From Lachnospiraceae bacterium (lineage in GTDB: Bacteria > Bacillota > Clostridia > Lachnospirales > Lachnospiraceae): a stretch of DNA of 60,320 nt. The notes under the pieces are model-generated. The model ran no database searches, was not told the DNA's origin, and worked only from the letters and a program-made list of their open reading frames with translations. This document shows, in pieces, positions 44,419 to 52,526 of the stretch. Position 1 is the stretch's first letter, and every line of letters starts with the position of its first letter. The stretch is taken from contig JAAWCE010000006.1 of the NCBI GenBank assembly GCA_022793065.1, positions 1 to 60,320 on the forward strand. Reading direction: 5' to 3'. Both the position numbers and the translations under genes were made by a program.

Positions 44419-45084
44419 CTATTCTCCCCGTAACTGTTTTATCTGGCTCTCTAATTCCAGGACACGATTTATAAGCTCGGAATTGGCCCGCTGCAGCTGA
44501 ACAATATCTTCCCTGATAGGGTCCGGAAGATCTGTCTGGTTCATGGTCTCCTGAGGCAGCGCTACGTTATTGCGTTTCACCACCCGTCCCGGCACCCCTA
44601 CCACGGTGGAGCCAGGGGGAACTTCGCTCAAAACCACGCTCCCGGCGCCGATTTTGGAATTGTCCCCAATGCTGAAAGACCCCAAAACTTTCGCTCCCGC
44701 ACTAATCATTACATTATTTCCAATGGTTGGATGCCGCTTTCCATGTTCTTTGCCGGTTCCCCCCAGCGTAACGCCCTGGTATAAAGTCACATTATCTCCT
44801 ACCACAGTGGTTTCACCTACAATCACACCATTGCCGTGATCAATGAAAAAACCTTTCCCGATTTCCGCACCGGGATGAATCTCAATCCCTGTTTTCCGCA
44901 CGCCCCTCTGGGATACCCATCTGGCCCAAAAGAAATGTCCTTTTTGATATAATTTGTGCGCAATCCTATAATGAAGCATTACCTTAAAACTAGGATACAG
45001 AAACACTTCCATAACAGAATGTAATGCCGGGTCCCTCTCTTGGATCACTCGGATTTCTTCCCTGATATTTCCAATAATACCCAT
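44419..45084 (-). CDS. cysE: Serine O-acetyltransferase
   Basis: A hexapeptide-repeat acetyltransferase of 221 residues, first enzyme of cysteine synthesis. Visible are IQERDPALHSVMEVFLYPSF, the left-handed beta-helix with IEIHPGAEIGKGFFIDHGNGVIVG (catalytic Asp-His pair in IDHGNG), TLGGTGKEHGKRHPTIG and GSVVLSEVPPGSTVVGVPGRVV, cited for its repeat core. The C-terminus is a short helix (NSELINRVLELESQIKQL), longer than in enzymes lacking it. AAGGAG seven bases before ATG at 45084 sets the start. It is controlled by the upstream T-box. Confidence 0.93.
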   Translation of the reverse strand: MGIIGNIREEIRVIQERDPALHSVMEVFLYPSFKVMLHYRIAHKLYQKGHFFWARWVSQRGVRKTGIEIHPGAEIGKGFFIDHGNGVIVGETTVVGDNVTLYQGVTLGGTGKEHGKRHPTIGNNVMISAGAKVLGSFSIGDNSKIGAGSVVLSEVPPGSTVVGVPGRVVKRNNVALPQETMNQTDLPDPIREDIVQLQRANSELINRVLELESQIKQLRGE

Positions 45085-45160
45085 CCATATTCTCCTTCCG
45101 GACATCAATGACACTTTACAAGTTCTTCCCCTATCGGCTTCAAAATTTCCGGACAAACCA

Positions 45161-45410
45161 AAACCGCAGACAAATCCCTCCCTAGAGACGAATTTATCCG
45201 CGGTTCCACTCTACTTAAGGGCTTTCGCCCTTCCCTCAAAACGTTTAACGCACGTCAACGAATCTGCTTACTGATACCAATTCCGGCATTTCTGCAGACC
45301 TGCTCCCGGATGCACTTCCTTTTCCTCCGGTGAGAACTGCTTTCAGCCCTTCAGGCAGTCCCTCTCTGACACCTTCCAAAAAAGTACTCTCTCCGTTCCC
45401 TGCATTTCTT
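45161..45410 (-). promoter_or_regulatory. T-box leader (cysteine, specifier UGC) before cysE
   Basis: On the minus strand the T-box core TGGAACCGCGG lies at 45198-45208. The terminator pairs AACCGCGGATAAAT (45192-45205) with ATTTGTCTGCGGTT (45162-45175), followed by TTTTGGTTT; the antiterminator would use the same T-box bases. Stem III is AAGGGC-GAAA-GCCCTT (45217-45232). In stem I an AGAGAGTA box (about 45385-45392) faces GAAGTGCA across CTTTTT/GGAAAAG and CGGA/TCCG helices, so the specifier codon is UGC at 45312-45314, cysteine. Uncharged tRNA-Cys should allow readthrough into cysE. Confidence 0.88.
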
Positions 45411-45481
45411 CTATAAAACAGGATATGCAAAAATCAATCATTTGTCAACCATTTATTATAAGTTCTCAGCTTCATTTTCAT

Positions 45482-46021
45482 TCAGGACTTCTTCGGACAT
45501 CCGCCGCATCCTTCACACCCTCCTGTCACCTGTCCCGCTGTCAAATCAAACGGGCTGGTAAGCAGACAAATGGCCTGGGCTGATATTCCTTCTCCCTTTC
45601 CTGTAAAACCCAACCCTTCTTCCGTCGTTGCCTTCACATTCACATGACCTGTATCCAATCCCAATACTCTTGCAATATTTTCTCTCATGGCATCAATATA
45701 AGGACGCATTTTAGGTGCCTGTGCAATAATTGTGGCATCAATATTTTCAATCAGAAAACTTTTGGAGGCCAACTGTTCCCCTACCTTTTCCAACAATACC
45801 AGGGACGAAATTCCCTCATATGCCGGATCATTGTCAGGAAAATGCTTTCCGATATCTCCCAGCGCGGCCGCTCCCAAAAGCGCATCCATAATGGCATGCA
45901 GCAGAACATCTGCGTCGGAATGTCCCAAAAGACCTTTTTCATAAGGAATTTTCACACCTCCCATGACCAGTTCTCTGCCCTCTGCAAGCCTATGAACATC
46001 ATATCCCATTCCAACCCTCAT
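45482..46021 (-). CDS. ispF: 2-C-methyl-D-erythritol 2,4-cyclodiphosphate synthase
   Basis: A non-mevalonate isoprenoid enzyme of 179 residues. Metal and substrate motifs are [10 protein letters not shown] at the start, [30 protein letters not shown] and the late [24 protein letters not shown]. The last 20 residues after the normal end form an unusual tail with [12 protein letters not shown], adding about 20 residues to the usual 155-160 and giving three Cys in CxxCxxC spacing. The ATG at 46021 follows GGGGG. It stands upstream of cysE, separated by the T-box. Confidence 0.93.
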   Translation of the reverse strand: MRVGMGYDVHRLAEGRELVMGGVKIPYEKGLLGHSDADVLLHAIMDALLGAAALGDIGKHFPDNDPAYEGISSLVLLEKVGEQLASKSFLIENIDATIIAQAPKMRPYIDAMRENIARVLGLDTGHVNVKATTEEGLGFTGKGEGISAQAICLLTSPFDLTAGQVTGGCEGCGGCPKKS

Positions 46022-46068
46022 GTTGATACCCCCTAACCCCTATTATGAGCACATTTTAGCTGATATTT

Positions 46069-47853
46069 TTATTTTCTTTTCTTCTTCGGAAAAGAAAAGG
46101 CGATTCCTTTGCCGCTTCCGTCCATCCTTACATCCCGCTCGCGATATCTGCGCTCCTCACGGCTTCCTTCTCTGTCGCCTCTCCTGCGCTCTTCGCGATT
46201 CCCGCGGCCTTCTTCTCGCTCACCGCTTCTGCGATCCTCGCGATTCCCACGATATCCTTCTCTCGCACTTCTCCTGCGGCCTTCTTCTCTTTCGCCCCGC
46301 CTGCGTTCCTCACGGTTTCCACGATGTTCTTCTCGCTCGCCTCTTCTGCGTTCCTCACGGCTTCCTTCCCTATCGCCGCGCTTACGCACTCCCCGGCCTT
46401 CCCGTTCGTCCCCTCGTTCACTGCGCCTGCGGCTGCCTCTGTCCCTTCCAAACCTACCTTTTTTATCGCCGCCACGCCCGCTGCGCACTTCCTCATTATC
46501 GGCTTCAATATCAGGCCCCTTATCTCCTATCTGATATTTCAGCATGGCAGCGGCAAGTTCTAAGATATCGCACTCTTCCGCATCCAGCTTCCGCTGCAAA
46601 TATTTCTTCATCAATTCCATATCTTCATGTTCATGCAGTTCCCATGCCTGTTCAAGATATTTTGCAGCTTTCGCCTTCAGCACTTTTGACGGCCCCGGCA
46701 GTTTCTTCTCTTCAATCGTAGTATGGCAAATGCGCTCTATCTCCCGGATACGGTAAAGTTCCCTGGCACCCGCAAAAGTAAAGGACTGCCCTGTCTTCCC
46801 CGCCCGTCCTGTTCTTCCAATCCGATGCACATAGTATTCTATATCCTGAGGCAAATCATAATTGATAACCGCCTCCACATTGTCCACGTCAATCCCTCTT
46901 GCCGCCACATCCGTAGCAATAAGTATATTGGTACTATTATTCCGGAAACGATTCATCGCCACATCCCTCTGATGCTGGGACATGTCCCCATGCAGCCCTT
47001 CCGCCTGGAATCCCGCTTTCTTCAATACCTCTGCCAGTTCATCTACTTTAATCTTCGTATTACAGAAAATCAGGCAAAGTTTGGGCTGATAATATTCCAG
47101 CAATCTAATACATGCCGCATCTTTATCCTGCCTTTTTACCCTGTAATATCTCTGCGTAACAAGGGGGATGGTCAGCTCTTTTGCAGCCACTCTTACCAGT
47201 CTGGCATCCTTCTGAAACTGGCTGGTAATATCCAAAATAGGCTTGGGCATGGTGGCGGAAAACAAAGCTGTCTGATGCTCATTGGGAATCTGCCCCAGAA
47301 TCAGCTCCATATCCTCCCGAAATCCCATATTCAGCATCTCATCCGCTTCATCCAACACTACCATATTCACATCATCTAACTTAATCGTATTACGCCGCAT
47401 ATGATCCATCACACGCCCAGGCGTACCTACAATAATCTGAACTCCATGCAATCCGCGAATCTGCCTGCTGATATCCTGTCCTCCATATACAGGAAGCACC
47501 TTAATTCCATGCATATATTTTGCAATCTTTCGTATCTCGTCCGCCGCCTGCATAGCCAATTCCCTCGTAGGACACAGGATAATGGTCTGCAGCTTTCTGG
47601 AATCAGGATTGATTTTCTGCAGTGCGGGAATACCAAATGCGGCAGTTTTTCCCGTTCCTGTCTGTGCTTGTCCAATAATATCCTCGCCCTTTAGCAAATA
47701 TGGTATCGCCTGCTCCTGAATCGGAGTAAGCCTTTCAAATCCCATTTCTTTCACCGCTTTCACGATACGCTCATCCAGAAACGCTTCCAATGAAGCAAGG
47801 ATATTCGTCTCCTGTCCGTTATCCGCTTCCATCACTATATCAATCTTTTCCAT
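46069..47853 (-). CDS. deaD: DEAD-box ATP-dependent RNA helicase
   Basis: A 594-residue helicase. Domain 1 has the Q motif FERLTPIQEQAIPYLLKG, motif I AQTGTGKTAAFGIPAL, motif II VLDEADEML and motif III FSATMP. Domain 2 has the motifs IATDVAARGIDV and YVHRIGRTGRAGKTG. The last 120 residues are a highly charged low-complexity tail of Arg/Glu/Gly repeats (RRGEREE, GNREERR) ending in Lys/Arg. It probably unwinds rRNA or mRNA structure in cold or stress. GGGGG seven bases before ATG at 47853 sets the start. Two identical dyads lie upstream (47898-47976). Confidence 0.93.
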   Translation of the reverse strand: MEKIDIVMEADNGQETNILASLEAFLDERIVKAVKEMGFERLTPIQEQAIPYLLKGEDIIGQAQTGTGKTAAFGIPALQKINPDSRKLQTIILCPTRELAMQAADEIRKIAKYMHGIKVLPVYGGQDISRQIRGLHGVQIIVGTPGRVMDHMRRNTIKLDDVNMVVLDEADEMLNMGFREDMELILGQIPNEHQTALFSATMPKPILDITSQFQKDARLVRVAAKELTIPLVTQRYYRVKRQDKDAACIRLLEYYQPKLCLIFCNTKIKVDELAEVLKKAGFQAEGLHGDMSQHQRDVAMNRFRNNSTNILIATDVAARGIDVDNVEAVINYDLPQDIEYYVHRIGRTGRAGKTGQSFTFAGARELYRIREIERICHTTIEEKKLPGPSKVLKAKAAKYLEQAWELHEHEDMELMKKYLQRKLDAEECDILELAAAMLKYQIGDKGPDIEADNEEVRSGRGGDKKGRFGRDRGSRRRSERGDEREGRGVRKRGDREGSREERRRGEREEHRGNREERRRGEREEGRRRSAREGYRGNREDRRSGEREEGRGNREERRRGDREGSREERRYRERDVRMDGSGKGIAFSFPKKKRK

Positions 47854-47897
47854 TTTTATACCCCCTGTGCGCTTTAGCGCACATATCAATCAATATG

Positions 47898-47976
47898 TGA
47901 AAGTTTACTTTCAAACTTATACCTCCATGCCCGCCTCTGGCGGGCACTAATTTCGATATTTGAAAGTTTACTTTCA
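47898..47976. promoter_or_regulatory. Two identical dyad sequences upstream of the helicase gene
   Basis: TGAAAGTTTACTTTCA occurs at 47898-47913 and again at 47961-47976, 63 bases apart (start to start). Each is a seven-base-pair inverted repeat with a two-base spacer, followed by AAACT in both copies. A separate hairpin GTGCGC-TTTA-GCGCAC sits next to the ribosome binding site (about 47868-47883) and CCCGCC/GGCGGG lies between the dyads. Likely an operator pair or structured 5' leader of the helicase. Confidence 0.6.
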
Positions 47977-48023
47977 AACTTTCCTCCCGCTCCATTTCTA
48001 CTCCGCCTTTTCATATCTTTCTG

Positions 48024-48494
48024 TTACAATATCTTCTCCATCCCTATCTTCTGAGGCGCAAGGCCGCATTTTTCATAAAATGCCCTCGCTCCCGGATTAC
48101 ATGCCCAGACATTCAGCGTCAAATTGTAACAGCCTTCCCCCCTGGCAAACGCCAGTACATACTCATATAATTTTCTCCCGATATGTTGTTCTCTGCAAGT
48201 TTCATCCACACATAAATCATCAATATATAAGGTCTTAATGTCAGTCAATATATTATCGTGCAAATGTTGCTGCAATATACAAAAAGCATAGCCAAATACA
48301 TTGCCGTTCTCATCCGTCGCCACAAATATCGGTTTCCGGTCGTCATGAAGAATATTCAAAAGCTCATCATCCGTATACTTTTCCGTACCGCTTTTAAATA
48401 AATCCGGCCTCCCCTCATGATGTACCATTAACACCTGCCGAAGCAACCTATGAATACCTTTCAGATCCCTTTCCTCACCACGTCTGATTTCCAT
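48024..48494 (-). CDS. GNAT-family N-acetyltransferase
   Basis: A 156-residue GNAT acetyltransferase. Motif A is IDDLCVDETCREQHIGRKLYEYVLAFARGEG (acetyl-CoA loop in CREQHIGRKLY), followed by the motif-B segment LTLNVWACNPGARAFYEKCGL. It resembles enzymes that acetylate small molecules or peptide N-termini; the substrate is unknown. GGAAGAG lies before the ATG at 48494. It sits between the helicase and the tRNA genes, on the minus strand. Confidence 0.87.
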   Translation of the reverse strand: MEIRRGEERDLKGIHRLLRQVLMVHHEGRPDLFKSGTEKYTDDELLNILHDDRKPIFVATDENGNVFGYAFCILQQHLHDNILTDIKTLYIDDLCVDETCREQHIGRKLYEYVLAFARGEGCYNLTLNVWACNPGARAFYEKCGLAPQKIGMEKIL

Positions 48495-48520
48495 AGCTCT
48501 TCCAACACTTCTCCTTTTCA

Positions 48521-48562
48521 AAAATAAAAATCCTGAAAAACCTTCTTTGCAAGGTTTTCAGG
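48521..48562 (-). terminator. Terminator of the tRNA-Val/tRNA-Met unit
   Basis: CCTGAAAACCTT pairs with AAGGTTTTTCAGG (48532-48562), followed on the minus strand by ATTTTTATTTTT (48521-48531). It lies ten bases after tRNA-Met. Confidence 0.88.
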
Positions 48563-48571
48563 ACTTTCACA

Positions 48572-48645
48572 TAGCGAGAGGGGGATTTGAACCCTCGACA
48601 CTACGGGTATGAACCGTATGCTCTAGCCAACTGAGCTATCTCGCC
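48572..48645 (-). tRNA. tRNA-Met (anticodon CAT)
   Basis: A cloverleaf with acceptor GGCGAGA against TCTCGCT (first pair G-U), D arm with AGCTCAGTTGGCTAGAGC, anticodon loop around TTCATAC with anticodon CAT, and T loop GTTCAAATC. The first base pair is formed, which argues for an elongator Met tRNA and not the initiator. The CCA end is not encoded. It is cotranscribed with tRNA-Val 23 bases upstream. Confidence 0.92.
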
Positions 48646-48668
48646 GTCTATGCCAACTTTCGTTGGAA

Positions 48669-48741
48669 TGGAACCTATAGGGCTCGAACCTATGACCCTC
48701 TGCTTGTAAGGCAGATGCTCTCCCAGCTGAGCTAAGATTCC
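48669..48741 (-). tRNA. tRNA-Val (anticodon TAC)
   Basis: A cloverleaf with acceptor GGAATCT against AGGTTCC (discriminator A), D arm TAGCTCAGCTGGGAGAGC, anticodon stem CTGCC around loop TTACAA with anticodon TAC, and T loop GTTCGAGCC. It reads GUN valine codons. CCA is not encoded. First gene of the short tRNA operon. Confidence 0.95.
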
Positions 48742-48986
48742 ATTTTTAGGTCGCTTGTACAACCGACTTTGTTAGTATACAACGAAATTACTCATTTGTC
48801 AACTCATTTTTACAAATTTTTGTATTAATCATGAAATCAAATATTAGCATAGAAAATATAGTAAAAATCAGACCCCTCAAAAAATACATATATAATATCT
48901 ATTTAGTACACTATAAATATCTGGATAAATTTTCCAAAACTGTATAGGATAATATGGACTATATAATCTTCGGGAGGATATAGGGC

Positions 48987-49403
48987 ATGGACAAAGACCT
49001 TTTAAAAGACAGGCTGGACACGGCGGCAAGAATACGATTCATCCGTGAAAAAGCCGGACTGACGCAAGAAGCGTTTGCCGAAATTCTGGGAATATCCTTG
49101 TCAGGATATAAAAAAATCGAAAATGCGGAAAATCAAATTTCCCTCAATGGCCTCAGAAAACTGAACCGTAAATTGCAGGTGACTACGGATTACATATTAT
49201 TGGGTGACAATGTACAGTCCGATACTTTATGGAATCAGATCATGAACTGCTCCGATTCGGATAAAATGTTCCTTATGTTAAAGCTTTTATTATATTTTAC
49301 GCAAAACAAAGATAATATATTTTATCTCAAAGACGAACAGGCTCACATAGATAAAGCAATTCTCCATGTTATGGAAGACCTGAAAAAATACAGCAAAAAT
49401 TAA
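48987..49403 (+). CDS. XRE-family helix-turn-helix regulator
   Basis: A 138-residue regulator. The HTH (about 10-72) contains RIRFIREKAGLTQEAFAEIL with recognition segment ISLSGYKKIENAENQISLNG and the downstream DYILLGD turn typical of Cro/C1 proteins. The C-terminal 65 residues are helical, without a recognised domain. GGAGG lies upstream. The region 48742-48986 before it is AT-rich and holds its promoter. It precedes a second small XRE gene (gap 44), so the two are probably cotranscribed. Confidence 0.85.
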   Translation: MDKDLLKDRLDTAARIRFIREKAGLTQEAFAEILGISLSGYKKIENAENQISLNGLRKLNRKLQVTTDYILLGDNVQSDTLWNQIMNCSDSDKMFLMLKLLLYFTQNKDNIFYLKDEQAHIDKAILHVMEDLKKYSKN

Positions 49404-49447
49404 GTAATCAAAATACCGGAAGATAATATACAACAGGGGGATTACAG

Positions 49448-49696
49448 ATGATAAACATTTACATGGAAGCAGGGAAAAGAATTCACGCGGCAAGAATCTC
49501 ACATGGTTACACACGGAAATATCTGGCGGAACAAGCCTCTATTTCCCCTAAATTTCTATATGAAATAGAAAACGGCAAAAAAGGATTCTCCGCACAGGTT
49601 TTATATAACCTGTGCAACGCCCTGGAAGTGGACTGTGATTATATTATGATGGGAAGAGAGCGAACAAATTATACAGGCAGCCTGGAAGAAGCATAA
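49448..49696 (+). CDS. Small XRE-family helix-turn-helix regulator
   Basis: An 82-residue protein that is essentially one Cro/C1-type HTH: GKRIHAARISHGYTRKYLAE, then ISPKFLYEIENGKKGFSAQV and the CDYIMMGRE turn. AGGGGG lies before the ATG. It follows the larger XRE gene. Targets are unknown; the following orphan response regulator or its own promoter are candidates. The gap 49697-49833 contains a short ATCCGG hairpin and no gene. Confidence 0.85.
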   Translation: MINIYMEAGKRIHAARISHGYTRKYLAEQASISPKFLYEIENGKKGFSAQVLYNLCNALEVDCDYIMMGRERTNYTGSLEEA

Positions 49697-49833
49697 AACA
49701 CTTCTCAATTTCTTCTGATTATGATAAAATCACTCTATGTACGCATAAGGGAACCATCGCTTCAAAATGCGGTGCGCTTCCCCCCATGCGCACATCCGGT
49801 TTTATCCGGATATCAGGGCTGGAGGAACATATC

Positions 49834-50511
49834 ATGATACATCTGTTAATCGTCGAAGATGATGCGGAAAATAATACAATTATCCGCGATTACCTGGAAT
49901 CGCACGGTTATACGTGCACTCAGGCATTCTCAGGCAGTGAAGCGAAACTGCTATTTTCCATAGAACAATTTGATCTTATTTTATTGGATTTAATGCTGCC
50001 CGGTATCCCTGGAGAAGAGCTTGTGGCACAATTCTCACAGAAAGTCCCCGTCATCGTACTATCTGCCAAAAGCAGCCTGGACAGCAAAGTAGACATTCTT
50101 TCGGCCGGTGCAGAAGATTATATCTGTAAACCATTTGACCTTCCTGAACTTTTGGTCCGAATACAGGTGCAGCTCCGTCGTCGGGAAAAAAATTCTTTCC
50201 ATCCGCAAGATGACGATACCACTTACCACTTTCGCAATTGGACGCTGAATTCCTCCACGCAGGAAATGTGGGCCAACGGCGCCTCCATTGAGCTGACAAA
50301 ACATGAATTCTTAATCCTAGAACTTCTCATCCGCAATCCCAAACGAGTATTTTCCAAACAAATGATCTATGAATATGCCTGGGGTGAAGAATATTTGGCC
50401 GAAGACAAGACCATTAACGTACATATCAGCAATATCCGGGCTAAATTAAAGGAAAGCGGAACGGATTCCTACATTCAGACAGTTTGGGGAATGGGCTTTA
50501 AACTTTCATAG
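49834..50511 (+). CDS. OmpR/PhoB-type response regulator without a neighbouring kinase
   Basis: A 225-residue response regulator. Receiver: LIVEDDAENNTIIRDYL at the start, phospho-Asp in FDLILLDLMLPG, and Thr/Ser-Lys in VLSAKSS and CKPFD. The C-terminal winged helix (about 130-225) has LTKHEFLILELLIRNPKRVFSK, then KTINVHISNIRAKLKESG and IQTVWGMGFKL. GGAGG eight bases before ATG at 49834 sets the start; the longer frame to 49786 has no site. No histidine kinase follows; the next gene is malic enzyme, so the cognate kinase must be elsewhere. Confidence 0.92.
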   Translation: MIHLLIVEDDAENNTIIRDYLESHGYTCTQAFSGSEAKLLFSIEQFDLILLDLMLPGIPGEELVAQFSQKVPVIVLSAKSSLDSKVDILSAGAEDYICKPFDLPELLVRIQVQLRRREKNSFHPQDDDTTYHFRNWTLNSSTQEMWANGASIELTKHEFLILELLIRNPKRVFSKQMIYEYAWGEEYLAEDKTINVHISNIRAKLKESGTDSYIQTVWGMGFKLS

Positions 50512-50558
50512 TAAGAATTTTTCATGGTAAGAAAGCTTCAAAATTTTCTAATTACAAC

Positions 50559-50587
50559 TTGCATACAATAAGAAACTGGTATATGAT
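50559..50587 (+). promoter_or_regulatory. Promoter of the malic enzyme gene
   Basis: TTGCAT (50559-50564), a 17-base spacer and TATGAT (50582-50587), about 45 bases before the start codon. Confidence 0.65.
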
Positions 50588-50632
50588 GATACCCATAAAG
50601 CACATAAAACGAAAAGAAAAAGAGGTACTATC

Positions 50633-51796
50633 ATGACAAGCACAGACACAAATAAAGCCCTTCTCATGCACGAAAAATGGAACGGCAAGTTAGAAACCGT
50701 TTCCAAAGCTCCCGTAAAGTCCAGAGAGGATCTGGCAATCGCTTATACTCCGGGCGTGGCGGAGCCTTGCAAAGTAATCGCCAAAGATAAAGAAACTGCT
50801 TATCAGTATACCATAAAGGCTAACACCGTGGCCGTGGTCTCGGACGGCAGCGCTGTTCTGGGCCTGGGAAATATCGGTCCCCATGCCGCACTGCCCGTCA
50901 TGGAGGGAAAAGCAGTCCTGTTTAAAGAGTTTGGCGGCATTAACGCCGTCCCCATCTGCCTCGACACACAGGACACCGAAGAAATCATAAAAGCAGTCAC
51001 CTGGCTGGCGCCGGCATTTGGAGGGATTAACCTGGAAGATATCAGCGCTCCCAGATGTTTTGAAATCGAAGAACGTCTGAAAGCCACTTTGGATATTCCC
51101 GTTTTTCATGATGATCAGCATGGTACTGCCATTGTAGTACTGGCCGGAATTATGAACGCCCTGAAAGTAGTGGGCAAGCAAAAAGAAAATTGCAAGGTAG
51201 TAGTAAATGGCGCCGGCAGCGCCGGCATTGCCATTACCAAGCTTCTTCTAACCTATGGTTTTCCCAATATCATCATGTGCGACAAGACCGGAATCATCTC
51301 CCCGGCCACAGAGGGTTTGAACTGGATGCAGCAGGAAATGGTAAAAGTCACAAATCTTTCCGGAGAAACAGGTACGCTTGCCCATGCCCTGAAGGGCGCC
51401 GATATCTTTGTGGGCGTATCCGCTCCCAATATCGTAACCCCTGAAATGGTGGCATCCATGAACCATGATTCCATCTTATTCCCCATGGCCAATCCCATAC
51501 CTGAAATCATGCCGGATCAGGCCAAAGCCGCCGGCGCCAGGGTGGTTGGCACAGGCCGAAGCGACTTTCCTAACCAGATTAACAATGTTGTAGCTTTCCC
51601 CGGCATCTTCAAAGGCGCTCTGGAAGGCCGTGCAACGCAGATTACGGAAGAAATGAAACTGGCCGCCGCAAAGGCAATCGCCGGTCTTGTCCCTGAAAAC
51701 GAGCTAAGTGAAGAGAACATTATGCCGGAAGCCTTCAATCCCAAAGTTGTAGAAGCAGTGGCGGACGCTGTCAAATCCCATATCAGACAAGTATAG
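50633..51796 (+). CDS. NAD(P)-dependent malic enzyme
   Basis: A short-form malic enzyme of 387 residues, giving pyruvate, CO2 and reduced cofactor from malate. Motifs: KSREDLAIAYTPGVAEPC, substrate/metal segment NLEDISAPRCFEIE, DDQHGTAIVVLAGIMNAL and the nucleotide site NGAGSAGIAITKLLL. An Asp-to-other change for NADP preference cannot be judged safely. It follows its own promoter and precedes the DUF4364 gene by 63 bases. Confidence 0.93.
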   Translation: MTSTDTNKALLMHEKWNGKLETVSKAPVKSREDLAIAYTPGVAEPCKVIAKDKETAYQYTIKANTVAVVSDGSAVLGLGNIGPHAALPVMEGKAVLFKEFGGINAVPICLDTQDTEEIIKAVTWLAPAFGGINLEDISAPRCFEIEERLKATLDIPVFHDDQHGTAIVVLAGIMNALKVVGKQKENCKVVVNGAGSAGIAITKLLLTYGFPNIIMCDKTGIISPATEGLNWMQQEMVKVTNLSGETGTLAHALKGADIFVGVSAPNIVTPEMVASMNHDSILFPMANPIPEIMPDQAKAAGARVVGTGRSDFPNQINNVVAFPGIFKGALEGRATQITEEMKLAAAKAIAGLVPENELSEENIMPEAFNPKVVEAVADAVKSHIRQV

Positions 51797-51859
51797 TTCA
51801 TGCGCATGACGAATCTGATACCTTTCGTAAAACAGCGACGGCACAGAATAGGAGGACTC

Positions 51860-52375
51860 ATGCTGCAAGACCCTTTGACACTCTACAAATTAATATTACT
51901 CTATATGTTGAACCGTATCACTTTTCCCATAACTGCCGCACAGGTCAGCGATTACATTCTGGATCGGGAATATACCAATTATCTTACCCTCCAACAGGCC
52001 ATTCACGAGCTGTTGGAGGCCCGGCTGCTTTCCTCCAAAACCACACATAATCGCACCCTGCTGTCCATTACTTCAGAGGGACGGCAAACACTGCAATTTT
52101 TTCAAAATCATATCAGCGATGCCATAAAGCAAGACATTGATATTTATTTTCGTGAAAATGAGTACGATTTGCGGAATGAAGTATCCGTGTTAGGCAATTA
52201 TTACAAATCAACTTCCGGAGAATTTGAGGCTCATCTTATAGCCCAGGAACGGGGCATTACCTTAGTGGATATTACACTCTCCGTTCCAATAGAAGACACT
52301 GCGGCAGCCATCTGTGATAATTGGCAGAAAAAGAACCAAGAAATATATCAGTATTTAGTTGAACAGCTTTTTTAA
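51860..52375 (+). CDS. DUF4364 family protein
   Basis: A 171-residue protein of a Firmicutes-specific uncharacterised family. It starts with a winged-helix-like region (DPLTLYKLILLYMLNRITFPIT and YLTLQQAIHELLEARLLSSK) and ends in a charged C-terminal half (NDLRNEVSVLGNYYKS-like). AGGAGG five bases before ATG at 51860 sets the start; the longer frame to 51800 lacks a site. It probably acts as a transcription regulator, which is only an inference from the fold. It follows malic enzyme closely. Confidence 0.8.
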   Translation: MLQDPLTLYKLILLYMLNRITFPITAAQVSDYILDREYTNYLTLQQAIHELLEARLLSSKTTHNRTLLSITSEGRQTLQFFQNHISDAIKQDIDIYFRENEYDLRNEVSVLGNYYKSTSGEFEAHLIAQERGITLVDITLSVPIEDTAAAICDNWQKKNQEIYQYLVEQLF

Positions 52376-52417
52376 TGATTGAAAGTTGTAGTTTTATTCA
52401 GATTGCATACCTTATCC

Positions 52418-52464
52418 TGTCAGATTTCAGTTTTTGTAGTTTTTTTCAAATCTGAAATCTGACA
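52418..52464. repeat. 13-base-pair inverted repeat between convergent genes
   Basis: TGTCAGATTTCAG (52418-52430) pairs perfectly with CTGAAATCTGACA (52452-52464) across a 21-base T-rich loop, in the gap between the DUF4364 and rarA genes, which are convergent. It may be a shared terminator although no strong T-run follows on either side. Confidence 0.55.
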
Positions 52465-52526
52465 AGTTTTCCTGACGCCGGATTGCTTTAGTTTCGCTTT
52501 TAATCTTTCTTATACCTAATTATAAC

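Noticed and set aside
46109..46534. Plus-strand Ser/Arg/Leu-rich frame
   Set aside because: It is the antisense of the low-complexity Arg/Glu tail of the DEAD-box helicase.
52418..52464. Perfect 13-base-pair inverted repeat as a transposon end or attachment site
   Set aside because: No target duplication, recombinase gene or second copy is visible; a shared terminator or simple structure is more likely.
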